Positions 1-14,200 of a stretch of 64,000 bases of DNA are shown here, piece by piece. The stretch covers positions 1,166,358-1,230,357 of the forward strand of contig VWZW01000509.1 of assembly GCA_013397115.1 (NCBI GenBank), in the 5' to 3' direction. Both the position numbers and the translations under genes were made by a program. Origin of the DNA: Edolisoma coerulescens (Eukaryota; Chordata; Aves; Passeriformes; Campephagidae). Below the pieces are notes generated by a model. The model did no database searches, was not told where the DNA came from, and was given only the letters and a program-made list of their open reading frames with translations. The stretch's first letter is position 1, and each line of letters opens with the position of its first letter.

Positions 1-3000
1 ATGTTTAGAAATCACTACAAAACCATAAACTGATATTATATTGCAAATTCCATATTTATGTACACAAATAATTAGCTTGCTTTAATCAACGTCTATCAGT
101 CATATCCAATGGAAGCTGAAAGGAACTTGGCAAAGCTAATACTTGAAATTTCATTTCCATGAAAAAATGCAGATTCTGGGACACTGAAATGTTTGCCCAT
201 TCATCTCAGTTTCAATAAAATATTGCACTCCATAACAAGGTCCATTTTAATATTTTAAAGCAAAACATTTTACTTTTCATATTACAAGCAGTTTCTCATT
301 TGGAAAGAAATGCACATTTTTATTGGAGTTTTGTAACAGGTTTTGACTGCAAAATTGCTGGTTTCATTTTCACCCCCCAAAAAATTATATTTGCCAAAAA
401 TATCATCAGCTGGAGATGATGTTTTACACTTGCCAAGGAATTGAAAAAAAAAAAGTTATTTGCATACCTCTAGAATTCAGAGCTCTTGAAAATCATGTCA
501 GTTTTGAAGTTCTCTGTTTGAATTTAGAAATTTTCCTTCAGATTTCTCTAACTAAAATAAGATGCAGTGTCATTAAAAAGCTCAGAATTTCCCACGCACC
601 TGCGCAACACAGAGGGATCTTCCTGAGAGGGGAATTTTTAACTTATAACTAGAAATAGAAGCAGTGCACAGTGAGGGCGTTTTCTTTATCAGTGAACGCT
701 CCATTAATGTGGCAGCACAAAGGAGTGAACGTGCTTCTGAGCACAGAAATACAGCAACAGTGTTCTTGTGTGTTTGTTGCATTCTGTCTCCATAACTTCC
801 CAAAACATTTTCTGCAGCCCTGCACAGGCTGTGAAGGAGCTGGTCCCACAACAGGAGTGTTCTTGGAGGGAATTGGTCTTTGTCAGTCAGGCAGATTTTC
901 CACCGTGGCCGCCCGGCTTTGCCCTCATGTGACACCTCACACTGCAGATACAACTCCCAGGCTCCCTGCCATTCATGTTCCAGCTTTGTGCACTGGCACA
1001 CAGTGCCAACAGACTGTTTTCAGTTGTCTTACCTCTGCTTCCTGTGGAGGATGTGCCTTTTTTCTCTATTTATCATCCTTCTCATCCTTTTTCTGCTGAA
1101 TTTTCGGTTCTCCTGCCTTCATTCCTCTTGGGCTGCTTTTTTTTTTTTTGCTGCTGAGAAATGAGGGGTGCACACATGTTTTTGCATTTCTGGCTCTTAA
1201 CAGGTCTAGAGAAGGCTCAGGCAAGCTGCCACCTTCTCCTCCTGGCGCTCATTGTCCCCGCAGCCAGTGACTTACGTGCGGGCATCTGGCTTTTCACACT
1301 GTGAGCACGATCTCCTCACCAGAGTGGGAAGGAAGATCCTCAGTGTACCCTCACAGTGTGCTCTGCCCTTTTCAGGGTCTTTGGATGACCACAGATGGAA
1401 TTTTGAAAAGGTCTGGATGAATAATGCATTTTTGGTTTGGTTCCCAATCTGAGACACTGTGGGTGGGGAATGGGAAACAAAATTTTAGATAAATGTGGAA
1501 ATGTTTTATTTGATGCATAAGGAAGTGCTGAGTTATGATTAGTGTTTAGAGCTCCTTTAAATAGTTGGGACAATTTTTAAGAAAAAAATTGACATCCTGA
1601 AATGAAAGAATATCAAAATAGTGTGTTTTAAAGGCCAGATAAAACATATTTATATCTTTAATAGCATCCCTCTCTTTTTTCTTACAGAAACCATTCATCA
1701 TATTTATCTAAGCATTCACAGACAGCTTGTCCACCCAAAAAGGGCTTTCATTTTTGATTAATTTCCTTTTTACCTGCTTAAAAGAAGATATCTCACTGTG
1801 AGTCAACACTGGCATATTTAAATCACTAAGGCACTTAAAAAAACCCACTCTTCACCAGCAGCATTCACAAGGCTTCAGCCACATTTCCTGGGGAGGGTGG
1901 TACACAGCAGCAAACACACTGAGGGTTTGCAATCAGCAAAGGGAGCTGTGCTGAGACGTTGATTGTGTCTGGGCAATTGCAACCATGATTTTCAGTGTAC
2001 CCAATACACAAAAACCAATTATGAATTCATCCCCCTCTTTTTTTTTTTTGTCTCATTCGTCACTCCATAGGTCATGGGGTTCTTAAAATTTCCAGCTATT
2101 ATTTTATTCAGCATAAGTTGATTAAGGAAGTTGGTAGTTGAACATGACCAACAGAGTCCCTCCTCTTTTCCATCCTCTGCCTGCTACAGATACTGAATAT
2201 CTTCATGATGCTCCAGATGTTTTGTCCTCCTCACTGTTATTTCTCTGTATTTTGAAAGTGAAAGGAAAGGATTTTCAAGCATCCCTGTGACTCTAAAAAT
2301 GGCAGCAGTAGAAGCTGGATACAAGGAATTAAACCAATTACCACATACCTAACCAAACTGGGAGAAGACAGGCTTTGTGTGGTGGCCACTTACGGACTGT
2401 TTGCAACAAAGAGCTCCTAAAAGCCTTCCTGCCAATACTTTGAATGTGAATAAAGCATCAGGTTTGCGCTGACTCTGAAAAGACTGAAGTCTCTCTCCTG
2501 TAACATCTTAAATGCATTTAGCAGCTGCATGCATAAAGTGACTGAACTCTTCTGGTTCACAGCATACTTTTCTATCTCCCACTCTTACAGACTGGTAAGA
2601 TTCAGCCTTGACACCCTGCCAGGCACAATATGAAGAATTCTATAATTATCAATCTAGTGATGGCATTTAAAAGCAAATGCATTATCATGCACAGAAATCA
2701 TCTCCTGTCCCCTACAGCGTGTTCCACAACAAGGGCTGTCGCTTTGACTATAACTCTGGCTTTATTACATTTAAAACTCTTCCATCAACAGACTTCCCCA
2801 GAAAAAATAAAAATTCTTTTATTCAGAAAATAGCATGTAGTCTGGAGTGGCTGTCAATGTACCTAAAGGTCATAGAATGTCAGAGTCATTATTTTCAAAT
2901 CATCCACACTCATGAGCCATACTTTGCAAGGCCAGCTATCTAAACAATAATAAACACAGAGCGTGCGTGGTGCGGCATGAAAATTTGTGCCTTATCATTT

Positions 3001-6000
3001 AAGAAATATGGGACAGAAGCAGAAAGATTCCTCCCAACTCCTCCTCCTCTCATCATTGAGCAGCCACTGTATTCAGCAGACCATTATATTAAATGTAATT
3101 AATAGCCTGAGCCCCTCTTAACTGCCACCTTTTTCTCCCTGGCCCATTTGGTAATCCAAGACAATGCATTTACAAGCCAGATTATCCATTGCAGAGCTGC
3201 CAGCTCTGACACACCCTGATATTTTACCCTGTCATGGATCAAAAAGATTAAAAGCAACTTTAAACAGCACAAGTTACGATACTAAATCCAGAAACTGTAG
3301 CCTGTCTGCTTCAGCTCAGATTTGGAAACTAAGTAAAGATTAATGTTTTGAATGGTATCTGAATTAATGTTCTGTCAGCCAGCTGCAGAGACAGGGGTTG
3401 CTGTTTTCCTATTTGTTTGGTTGGTTTTAGTTTCCATAATCCGGATAGTTTTCAATCACTGTTTGCAGCCTCAGGAAGTCTGTGCTCCATCTGCAGTCCT
3501 GGGCATTGTTAGAACTATTATTTCCAGCCACACTCCAGGTGGGAGCCATGGGTCATTGGTTCAACAGGTTAACGTGACTGACACAGATCGCACTAACTCT
3601 AAGAATGATTACATTTATTTGCTGACCTGGCTCTCCCGTAGATTAAGACATACTCCTACCTTCACCTTTTCTACCCTCCTGTTTCCTCTACCTTAAAAAA
3701 ATAAATTGGTTAACAGATGTAGGCAGCTGGAAGGTTTCACATTTCACTTCTGTGTTTTCTTTTTCTCGGTGACAAAAGCAGTGAAGGAGGAGAGGGGCTG
3801 AGATGAAAACAATAACCATCCTCTGTATACCTCAGCCAGCTGTGCCATCCATTACCCCACTCTGAGTCAATACCTGGCACTGGCTTTCATATAGCCTCTA
3901 TAACATCTGACAGGGTTGAAACAGAAGAGAGACAGACTTTCAATTTGTGTATCCAGAGCTGACCATGTTTATCCGGGCTGAGCTGCATGCAATGCCCTGC
4001 ATGAGCTGCAATCAACAGAAAGCAATTTCTCCTTATATTACTGTCAATTATTTAGTACAACATTTTGAACTGACATCCAGATTTTCCCCCGTCTGTCCAG
4101 TTTTATTGCAATGAAAAGAAGAGGAGTAAATGAGTAACAGAAGAGGGGAAATAAATGCCACCAAAATGCACTGGCTGATAAAATAAGTGTCTTTGAAACA
4201 GTGCTGTGTGCAGGAATAATTGTATCATTTGTTACAGTGCCATGCTGATGTACTTAGAACCATCTCTGACTATGGCAGAGACATTGGAAACAAAGCTCCT
4301 GCTTAAGAGCATCCACAGGACTGTGGGACTTTGTTTTTAGGATGTTAGTGAAGATACAGCCAAGTGGCCAGCCCTGAAGATAGGGGGTTTGAATGCTTCC
4401 TGTAAACTGTGGAGGGATTTAGAGCTAAGATATTGGGGACACACACAGATCAGAGAGGAAAGTCTTCCTCATTTACCAAGTGGCTGAGGACTTCCTGCCT
4501 TTGGCAGAGAGGACAAAGCAGACACTCTGCATCTTGTTTTCTGCCCCAAACATAGAAGCAGGCAGGGCTCAGAATGGGTCCCTGTGTGTCTCTTCCACAG
4601 AAGCATTAGCATGGAGAGTGAGCTAAGACCTGAAAACAAAAGTCAACCATTACTCACTACCTCAGCATCAGAGGTAACTCAGGGAGAAGTGCATCTAAAC
4701 CTTCCTGCACAGGAAAAGGCTCTGCTCCACAAGTTACGTCTGGCTCCAGTTCTGGATTGCAGATGTGACTCTTCCGCCTTGAGTCTTTATCTCAGGAGTG
4801 CCCAGACCTGTCACAGGATTATCTGTCATTTTAAGCAGTGCCAAATGAAGTTCAGAGGCTGAGGACTATCCTGGAGGTGTGATGTTTGGACCAGCTCATC
4901 CTTTCTCTTCCAAAACTTGCATTTGCTCCCAATCCAAAGTCCTGTATTTTCCTCAATGAAAGTTTGAGTTGGTTTTCCACAGGCTCTGGTTCTTGCCATT
5001 AATGCCATTGCTGAATCTAGCACAAGTGTTGGTTGAGTTGCACCTTCATTTCTAACAAAGGCAGGATTTAGATCCACTGCTGTCACTCCCAGGTGTGCAG
5101 CAAAGGTAGTTAAGGAAAACAGCTGTTATGAATGATATTGCATAAGATCCTGCCTCAGCGAATTATTAAGTTAACAGAGTATCCGTGCATTTTTGACAGG
5201 ATAAAAACCTATTTGGACAAGTCAGCAGGAAGCTTGGCTGAGTGATTACCACGGGCAAGCCTGTGAGACAGGGGTACAGCCAGAGACACAGAGCTGAAGC
5301 AGCTGACAGTCAGGAATGAGAGGCCAGCGAGAGGCTGAATTGCTGAGCTCTGTGCTCATGCAGCCAGAGATGGGCACTTGACCAGCTGGTAATGCCACAC
5401 TGGCCAAGAGCAATTCTGATGGAAGCAGGGAGCAAGCTCTGGGGACACCCTTTCCTCACCTGCTTTGCCTCCCTCACATGCTGAGGTATAGGCACCCACA
5501 AAGAAGGCAGTGGCTGAAGGCATCAGTACCACCACTAATTTTTCCTATTAATGGCCAGACTACTCCCAAAGAAGATATCAACAGCCAAGGTGGCAGCAAA
5601 ACATGATGGGACAGCCCCTCACATCTGCAGCACTCCTTCTCCTTCCCTTGGAAACAGCAGAAGCAAAAGCCAGGTCCTCTGGGGCTGTCCCCTGAACTCT
5701 GTTCCTTTTCTCAGAGGGAGCAGCTTTGCCTCTGAGTGGCAAAACTCTCCACTCACCATGAGCCAAGCACCTTTTCCAAGGTGGAATCGGGGAGTCTGAG
5801 TTTGAGCCCTCCTGTATCAGATCAGCCCTGACTGGCTGCAGTGATCCTGCTACTGGAAAAATTAATATTTGTCTTCTACCCAAATACTTCTTCTCTTGAG
5901 AAAAATTCTTTAAAGAAGCATTTTCTCAGTGGAAGCAGGAGAAGGCAAGTGAAGCCACTCAGGGAATAAAAGACTCATGTGAGAAATGGATATAGATGGT

Positions 6001-6015
6001 GCAACCAAGGGATTT
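1..6015. other. Unique noncoding sequence, no gene recognised
   Basis: The first 560 bases are AT-rich. Thymine runs lie at about 1137-1149 and 2038-2049. Reading frames here reach at most about 150 codons, occur on both strands over the same bases (for example 582-1001 minus against 671-1099 plus), and resemble nothing known to me. I saw no CR1, LTR or SINE. Two stretches, about 3055-3300 and 4000-4100, are rich in TAAT-type and ATGCAT-type motifs and resemble conserved noncoding elements, but conservation cannot be judged from one sequence. Most likely intergenic or intronic. Confidence 0.6.
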
Positions 6016-6050
6016 GGGGGCAGGGGTGGGTAAGTTGGGAGGGAAGTGGG
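6016..6050 (+). other. Predicted G-quadruplex motif
   Basis: Six runs of three to five guanines occur within 35 bases (6016-6020, 6023-6026, 6028-6030, 6037-6039, 6041-6043, 6048-6050) separated by loops of 1-6 bases. This satisfies the usual G3+N1-7 pattern. That the motif is present is seen directly; folding in vivo is inference. Confidence 0.6.
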
Positions 6051-8044
6051 AAACTGTGTTTCTCTCTGTGCATGAAGGGACAAATCCAGCCTTCTGCCTG
6101 AATAGGTTTCATCCTGCAGCACAAGAAAAGGCTGAGGCTCTGCTGCATTGCTCTCTGTGCTGCTTACCTGCACCTCTGCAGTTCCATCCCATCGCACTGG
6201 TGTAGTGAAGAGGGAGTGGTGGGACCAGGAGCAATTCCCTGGCAGGATGAGATAAAGGGCAGTCATACCCCAAAGAGTCCATTTTGGTGACTGGGCTGCC
6301 CCTGGACACCACCCCAGGCATTTTTGACCAGTATCATCCACATGCAAAGACTGAAAGTGGGGCCCTCTCATCTACCCCTGTTCTCCAGTTCCAGAGTCGC
6401 TTCTGGATGCTCAGGTGTCCACTGGATTTATCCCTGAGTGTGGAACAATGAACATAACTACTGGAGAGTCTGGATGCTACAGATGCAGGCGTGACCAATC
6501 TGTCTCTCTGCTCTGACTGCCAAACAGCAAAGGAAAGAATGAGCCTCTGTCAGCTCACAGGGGCCATGAAAACCTTGAACCATTCGTTCACAGCACTCCT
6601 GTGAGCAGACATGTGAGCTGCCTCTGGCAACTTAGGTAAGTTGAAAATGCAGTGAAAATGAAAGAGAATTGTCAAGCTTATAATTAATGTGCAGTTAAAA
6701 ATCATGCCTTGTTGATTCTGTCCTGGTTAGAGGAACAGGGCTGGGAAGAGGCTCTGGACCAGCTTGTCTCTCACTCTGTGAATTTCCATGTGTGTTGTGG
6801 TTGACACTATGCAAGTACTCTTTTAGCCAGTTCAAACTCAGACAGAATAGTGCTTTTTTTGTTTTTTTATCCTGAGACTGCAGACTCTGTTACTTTGTTA
6901 GGTGTCTCCTACCTGAATGAAAGCAACCTCTTTCTTTCCTAACAGAGGCAGAGACACAGGATGAAAAAGGCACTCACCATCACTTGCCTGCTGGTTTTAG
7001 CAGCTTTGCTGGCATTCTTTTGTCCAGGACTTTCTTATGTTTTCCTAAGAGAGAAAAAAAAGATTATCTGATACCTTCATCTCATTAAATGTTGAGGTGC
7101 AGGAGGTCTCAAGGAGGAAACAGAGTAATTCCAAGTCTTAGGCAAGCCAAACACATAAATCTGGACCAGCATCAGAAGGCAACCGCTCTCCTTCCCCTCC
7201 CTTTCCAGCAAATTGTTCCTGTTCACAGAAATCCAGAAGGAAAGTTCACAGAACTGTCTTCGCAGGCAATAAACCAAAGTTAATGACCTGATGTAAAGCC
7301 GCTGGAGTAAGAATATTTTTATATGGTTGGAAGACAGAGGCAGACTAGGCAGAAATACAGCCTTGTGGGTGCCATATGACTTCCTATGTTACACAATATC
7401 TGAATCCTTCTTCCAGCCTTTAAAGGGGATTCCGCTTAAATTTACAGGCTGTAGAACAAAGAAGTTTAATGAATTAACGCAGAGGTGCTCTGGAGCAGAA
7501 CCACCCCAAGAAGCAACACAAACAGCCTTGCTATCCCACTGAAACAGAAAGCACAGAGCGAAATTGAACTGTGGTCAGCAGGGCTGCACTGGAGGAGGTG
7601 TGTGGTTACCTCCTCGGGCTCTCCACATGCAGTGAAAGGAGCCCACATTCCTTTTTTGTTCGGGAACACTGGGAGTCGGTTGCCTCCTGAAAGAAACGCG
7701 GCTGCACAGCTCCAGATACGTTACTGGTCCATCAAAAAGAATTAACATCCTGCCTCCACTTCCACAAAGAGAGGGGTCCTGTCTGGTGCCAAATGGCCAT
7801 GTGCACTGATACAGAAATAATGTCTTGGCAGTCAGCAGGAGTGAAGGGAAGCCAAATTACATCATTCACTCTCCTTTCAGTGGGGATAAAAGACTCTATT
7901 TACTACTTTGGCAATAAACAGCACCACAGCTGCTGCCGGTCACATGTAAGGGCAGCAGAGGGAAGGCAACAAAAAAATAATTGAATCCTCGGGGCCTATG
8001 GCTCCTCTTCACAAAATACCCCCCACGTGGTGCAACAGGGGCTA
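6051..8044. other. Unique noncoding sequence
   Basis: No repeat family or gene was recognised. All frames are under about 110 codons and overlap one another. The stretch ends where the MIR-type SINE begins. Confidence 0.55.
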
Positions 8045-8265
8045 TCCTAGGGCTCAGGAAACCTCTGTTCTGGTCCCACTGCTCTCACAGGCTTCTGCTG
8101 CATAACCTTGACCTGTCACTTCACCTCTCCTCTTTCCTCCTGCTCTTGGTCCTGTTTATTTGGCTCACAAGCTTTTGAGGGCAGGGGGTGACACATTGTG
8201 TAAACCCTGTGCTTAGCGCAGCTCCCTGCCCGTCTCCTCTGGGTCCTACAGGCACTCCTGCTCAG
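8045..8265 (+). mobile_element. Ancient MIR-type (CORE-SINE) relic
   Basis: The order of blocks follows the amniote MIR/CORE-SINE consensus as I know it. First comes a 'GGCTCAGGAAACCTCTGTTC' block (consensus has 'actcaggagacctgggttc'). The core follows with 'TAACCTTGACCTGTCACTTC' (consensus 'tgaccttgggcaagtcacttc'), then 'ACCTCTC'. A 3' part at about 8148-8225 has 'TGTTTATTTGGCTCACAAGC', 'GAGGGCAGGGGGTG' and 'TGTGCTTAGCGCAGC', matching 'gtaagctctttggggcaggg' and 'gcctagcacaatgg' of reptile and bird copies. Divergence is high, so the insertion is old and probably predates modern birds. The poly-pyrimidine middle section has decayed. Boundaries are approximate. Confidence 0.72.
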
Positions 8266-11200
8266 AATGAAAACATCAGCTCTAATTCTAATAAGAATAC
8301 ATTGAAAGGGCCAAAGAGGGATAGATTGTCAAACTGATGGGGAAAATATGTGGCATGGATGTTACAAGATGGGAAGTTCTGCCACTCCAGAGCACCTTTA
8401 GCTTTGCAAATGCCTGATGGAATACCTGTACAATGGTAAGAAGTAACTGGTGTGGCCAGAATGAGCAGCAGAAGCAGTTAAGTAGTTTAAACCTTTTTTT
8501 AAGCTGATACTCAGGAAGAGGGAAAGCAAGAATAAATGCCTCTGTTAATGATTGTCAGATTTGCCTTTATAGGAAGAGCCATACTGCATGAAAAATACAC
8601 CTACAGGGCATAAACAAAAAAGAACAAGTGTTTAATTGCATGGCCTAATAAGTCTTAAGATTTGTGCAATTTTCATCACCAGAAAGCTCAAGCCTACCTG
8701 TCTGAGCACATCTTCTTGTACGCTTCAAGCAACTGATGATTATCAAACACAGAAGAGGATGACCCCATCTTAATTTAAAATGCATGCTCAAGTGACACAA
8801 CTCAATTCTGACTGCTCAAGAAAACCCCGGCAGAATAGTAATGTGATAAATGAAGACTGAAACATCCCCCAAAAAAACTAAAGCTCTTCTCTCAGGACAG
8901 AATACAGGGCCAGTTTTTGGCACTGCAATAAAAAAAAAAATATAATTCAACAAAACCTGCAAAAAAACTGAAGGAGTTGGTGCCTCAGAGAATTTTTGTC
9001 CTTTTAAAACAAACCATAATTGTCCTACTGAGAGAAGCTGAGGAGACCCTCATCTGCAGAGCAGATCCACAACTTCATTAAGAGAATCAGTGTATTTTGT
9101 AACTAAATGAGATTCTGTCTTGCTGGCAGGCATATTCTGCTCACAGAACAAAGAAACCACACACACAAATATTCCAAAGGGAGATGTCCTTAAAAAAAAG
9201 TCATTGTAGCACCATCAGACTGCAGAGTATGCCAGAAACTATGACTTTGTGGAAGAAAAAAAGAGACTGATGGGAATTAGGAGGCAAGCTAGATGCGCCT
9301 GACAAAAATGTCTTGAGCTTTTTATTTCTTGGTTAATTCCTGTGAGTTTCTGCTTGTTATCGAGCAATTTCTCAGTTTTTTTTTTCTCAGTGTTCAAAAG
9401 TCACACTGCTGCCCACCAGCCTCAGGGAGCTGGCTGCAGGGATGGGGCAGCACCCTCGGACTTGTTGGTGCTGGATTTTTTGAGCATCTCCCCAGCACCC
9501 AGAGCCCTGGAGAGCAAAAAGCCTCAAAGGCTTTGTCTCACAGGCAACAGGCTCCCTGCTCATCTCCTGGTGTGCCTGTCCTCAGCTCCACGCCTGGCTG
9601 GGCACATTAGGCCTGAGATGAGGAACTGCCTGAAAGACAAATGTGAAAAATCACAGCACTAAACTGCTGGGAAATCCAAACTTCTCCATGCATGGGAGCC
9701 AGCAAGGCTGCTGAGCTGTGAGGAAATATTCCGACACTGATCCATGCTTTGTGTTCCTGCTCAGAGTCTGGCTAGGAGGGGAAAGGGATAATAAGATCCC
9801 AGATCTGGTGAGTAATGGTAACAGAAGGCAAGAAAAGGGAAAAGGAAAAAAAACCACCAGTGAGCTAAGGGTGCAGATGGTGGTCTGAGATCTGGAGTAT
9901 TTCTGTCTTTCATGTTTTACTTCTCTCCTTTAAGATACTCAAAAACAAGATAAAAAGGGGAGCTGGAGGTAAAACCCAAAATTCGGTTTTTATGAGGGAC
10001 TTCATGTTTTTCCCTTATACATGGCAAATTGTTAATTATTGTATTTCAATTATCAATAGAAGAGCAAGAAATTACTAGGTGCAAACATTTCCAATAATAA
10101 ACATCTCCAATACATAAATTTAAAGATAGTCAAAATTCATGCAAGAGGTCAAGTGTGACCTAGGTGTTCTCATTCAAGGAATTTTTTCCCAACTACCATA
10201 GACACAGGTTCACTCAAAAGAAACCAGTCTGGGTGAAATGTTATACTTGGATACATCTGCAGTTAAAGGAGATGAATCTCTCATGAGGTCACTGCCAGCT
10301 TGTAGAGTCACATCTTGGGCTGACACCATTACTTCATTACAGCTTGCAAACAACAATTCTCAACATTGCTCCAGATTCTTCTCAAATTTCTGAATTCTGG
10401 AAAAAAGCATTTACAGCATTTATGGAGAGATTAGCTCTGATATTCATGGCAGCAGGAAAAAGAGTCCAGAATAAGAAACATTTCTTAGGAAATCCTTTAC
10501 TGATGTCTGTCTTTTACATCAAAAAAAGCCATGTCATTCTGCTAATCTCAGTTGTGAGTGTTTGATAGAAAAAGATCAAGTGCCTTCAGGCAATGTAGAC
10601 CCAAAGCAGTTAGGGATTTAACTCTAATTCTGAGGCAACGAGTTGCTTCCAGTTTGTTTTGGCTGGCTCTAGAGTGGCTCTTTGCGCATGAAATCATTAT
10701 TAAACTCTGCTCAGAAGTCAGCTGCTAACTTGTGCAGTCTGTAGCACCCTGGCATTATGTAATGCCAGCCTAAAACTACACTAGTAAATGGAATGAATCA
10801 CCCTGAACAAGTTTCCTGGAATATAAAGTCACATGGAAAATATTAGCGGTTCAGTTTACAAGTGATGGATAAGCACGCCATCCACACAGAAACATGCGCT
10901 TACTTTATCACGCCCAAAACATTCTTTTCCACTTATGGTGTAGGACTTCTATTTCATGAACCAAGTTACAAATTTTGTCTAGACTCCAGATAGCATCAAG
11001 CCCCACCAACACCACTTCCTTCAGACTCCCAGTATGTTTCCTGGATGTATACCTTCATGTTTTGTTAAGCCGTGTAATCCTCACGTACAATGAAAGCCCG
11101 GCTTGAGTGGTGAAAGTTTACCACGATGCAGATTCCTTTCAGAAGATACTTGAATATTTTCTACATGCTGAAGATGCTGTAATCATGTCAAGTGCTGAGC

Positions 11201-14200
11201 AAATGGAATTAAAAGAGAAGCTTTATTGTCTTTATTTCTACAATCGGTTATCCCAGGATTTTAATATTTTTCTTCCAAAGTTTTGCTGCATGGCATTCAC
11301 TGAAGGCCACAAAGGCAACTCAGACTTTCAAGCACCTTTAAACAACCTAGAGAAAGGGCAATTAAATTTGTTGACACTCTCAGATGTGGTACTGTGGTAA
11401 ACCAATGAAATTTTTAAAGCAATCTGTAGGCTGAATATAACAGTGAAATTAATTTATATGCACTTCCTGGTCTTATTTTTCCTGCACCCAGAGAAGCAAG
11501 AGCCCCACCTCACACTCCACCACCCCATTTCTTCAGACATGAGAGTCCACCAAGAAGTGAGAAGGGTCAACCCTGGCAACTTTTCCAGAGGTTTCCTCAG
11601 ACACCTCCACAGAACAGGAAGGTCTGTCCCTGTACAATGATGTTTTTCAAATAACAGTCCTCTTCTTCTCTGCAGATGCCCTATCCAAATTAAAACCATG
11701 CTGGCACCCATGGAGACTAGAAAATTCATTAATGGATTTGAGTGAAATTGCCGTTTTCTGGAATGTAATTTCACATATGGGTAGCTACACTATCTATGGA
11801 GTTCATGGTTGAAACAATTTAAAGCACTTCTCCCCCTAACACAAAAGATAAGCTCATTTTATGAGTTTCTCAGCTTCCTCTAGCCCATAATAAGCACAAA
11901 TACATTATGTGAAGAACAGTCTTGTAAGTCAGATTGTGAAGAGGAGCTGAATACTGATTTATTGTTGTAAAAACACAGCCCTGCTCAGGGTAATATGCAG
12001 TGCCCTGCTGTTTCAGAAATACGATGTGAGGCACCAACAAGCCTGCAGTTGACTTGCCAGATAACTTCTGATATAGGGTGCTTATTTTTAAATATTTAAT
12101 AGAAACACTTTTACTTTAGGGAGATGTTTTCCATCTCCGATTTTTGTGGAGCATGACTGGCAAGTAAAAAGTTGTCTTCTCTCCAGAGAAAATAATGCAA
12201 GTATGCTCCACTGCAAACCCCACAATGATTATGTGAATAATTTGAAGACCTCAAATTTGAGGCACATTTTAGTGTCATATTAAAAACAATTTATTTTTAG
12301 CCTGCTTTGGTTTATCAAAAGTCTTAAGTTTCCCACTTCAAATCATTGCCTGGTATCCAATATCTGGGGTTTAATCTACCATTCAAGCCAGCTCTTCTGC
12401 AAAAAATATTTCTTACCTGATTCACTTTATCCCTTGTACACTGCATTTAGAAGATCCTATCACAAGCCATAGGCATGTTTAATATTATTGAAATTGCACT
12501 GCTAATATCCATATCAATTATATTTTGAGATTTACGTTTAGTGTAGATATTAATGCAGTCTGGCTTTTCCATTTTTTACTTCTGCAAACATAATTTATTG
12601 AGACATAAATAGTAATATTAAAGCTATCAAGTATAAACATCAATACTTTACAGCACTATGTAATTTAAGAGTTACATGCATCTAAATTCAGTTACAGTCC
12701 TTTCTGAAAGCTCAAATCTTACATGCAGACTGCAGCTCACCAGGAATTCTGAGCTTGGAAGCAGCAGGCTGTCAAGTAAGGCAATACTAACATCTTGAAA
12801 TAAGCCTTTCAGGAGGGCTGGGGAACTGGCATGTGGCTGGAACATAAAAAAATGCATGGGTTTCTATTTCTCTTTTTTTGTCACTAAACACTCACTGTTT
12901 GCACACTGTAACCCTCTTCCCCATCTCTCAGTCATTTCAGATTATTTATGGTTTTGGTGTTTTAGTGATTCCAGAGATGTATAGGAAAGGGGCTGGAAGG
13001 AACTGCAGTAAGCCAGCCACCAGCTTGTGTCTAACACCCACCAGTGATGGGAATGCACCCTCCACAGGTAACATTGCTTTGCTTTGTTGTTCAATGTGTC
13101 AGAATTATCTCATTGCACGACACCTGGAGTAACTGGTGAGCACTGGAATTTGGTTTGGCAAAGAGGCAACATATATGACAAGGTTTGGCCAAACAAACTT
13201 TTTTACTTCAAACAGATTTTTTTTTTTTTTTGGTGAGCCATAATAAACATACTTTCCTCAAGGTAAAAACTTGCAAAGCAGGGATGCCTATTTCCCAGCT
13301 AAAATAAAACAGGCAGTGAAGGTGGGATGGTCTAAAGGCTCAGTCAGTAATGAAAGCTTTTTTGATTTTGCTCACTGTGGACACAGACAATGTGAACTGG
13401 ATGGGCTTTTCCTCTAGAAGTGTATTTCCCTCTCCCTTGGCTGTGGAGTGGGCATCAGTGACTTGCCCTGAATGCTTAAGTTACATGAAGCAGCATACAA
13501 TGAACTCCAGTTTCAGTGTTTGCAAAAGAACTGATGATATCCCTGATTCGTCATTATTACATTGAGCCCACATTTAGGTTTTTGCATATCCATGGGTGCA
13601 CAGTGCTGCCTTCAATTTTAAGCTCAAAATAAAAATGTCTTGTTATTTTTACAGCTGTTCTGAGTGAACAAGGGGTACCACTGAAGTACCACTGGCATAT
13701 TTTGGACTGAAGGCACCAGGGAGAAAGTACCTTAAGATGAAGCAAACTGAGAGGGAAACCATGAAAGTCATGTTGAAGGCAAAAGTTTTGTGCTGCCTTG
13801 GATCAGTGATTTTCCTGATAGAGACAGATGCTTGTACTTACCAGGAGGAGCTACCTCTAGACAAAAAGCTAAAGACCACACTTGGCACTGTCAAGCACTC
13901 ATCATCATTTTAGTACTTCAAAGTGTAAATCTGATCATGCTCTGTAACAGTCTCAATGAACTTTTGAGCTTACAGCCCTTTTATCTTCTATAACTTCTTT
14001 CTTTTTTCTGTTTGGCAATCTGATTTTATTAGGATTTGTCAGTGTAGTTAAGTGTGCGTCTGAATAGCCTGAGAAATTTAACAGTGCAAGTAATGGAGAG
14101 TCATGTCCTGTTGCATCTGGAGGCATCTGCCCTTAAACAGAGAGGTTTTTTCTGCCACGTGCAGTAATTTCTTTCTATCAGAAAACTGATATAACCCACC

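Noticed and set aside
11107..11400. 97-codon frame that reads like a helical protein
   Set aside because: The composition looks protein-like but matches no family. No splice-site pair or neighbouring exon could be argued, so a chance frame is the simplest reading.
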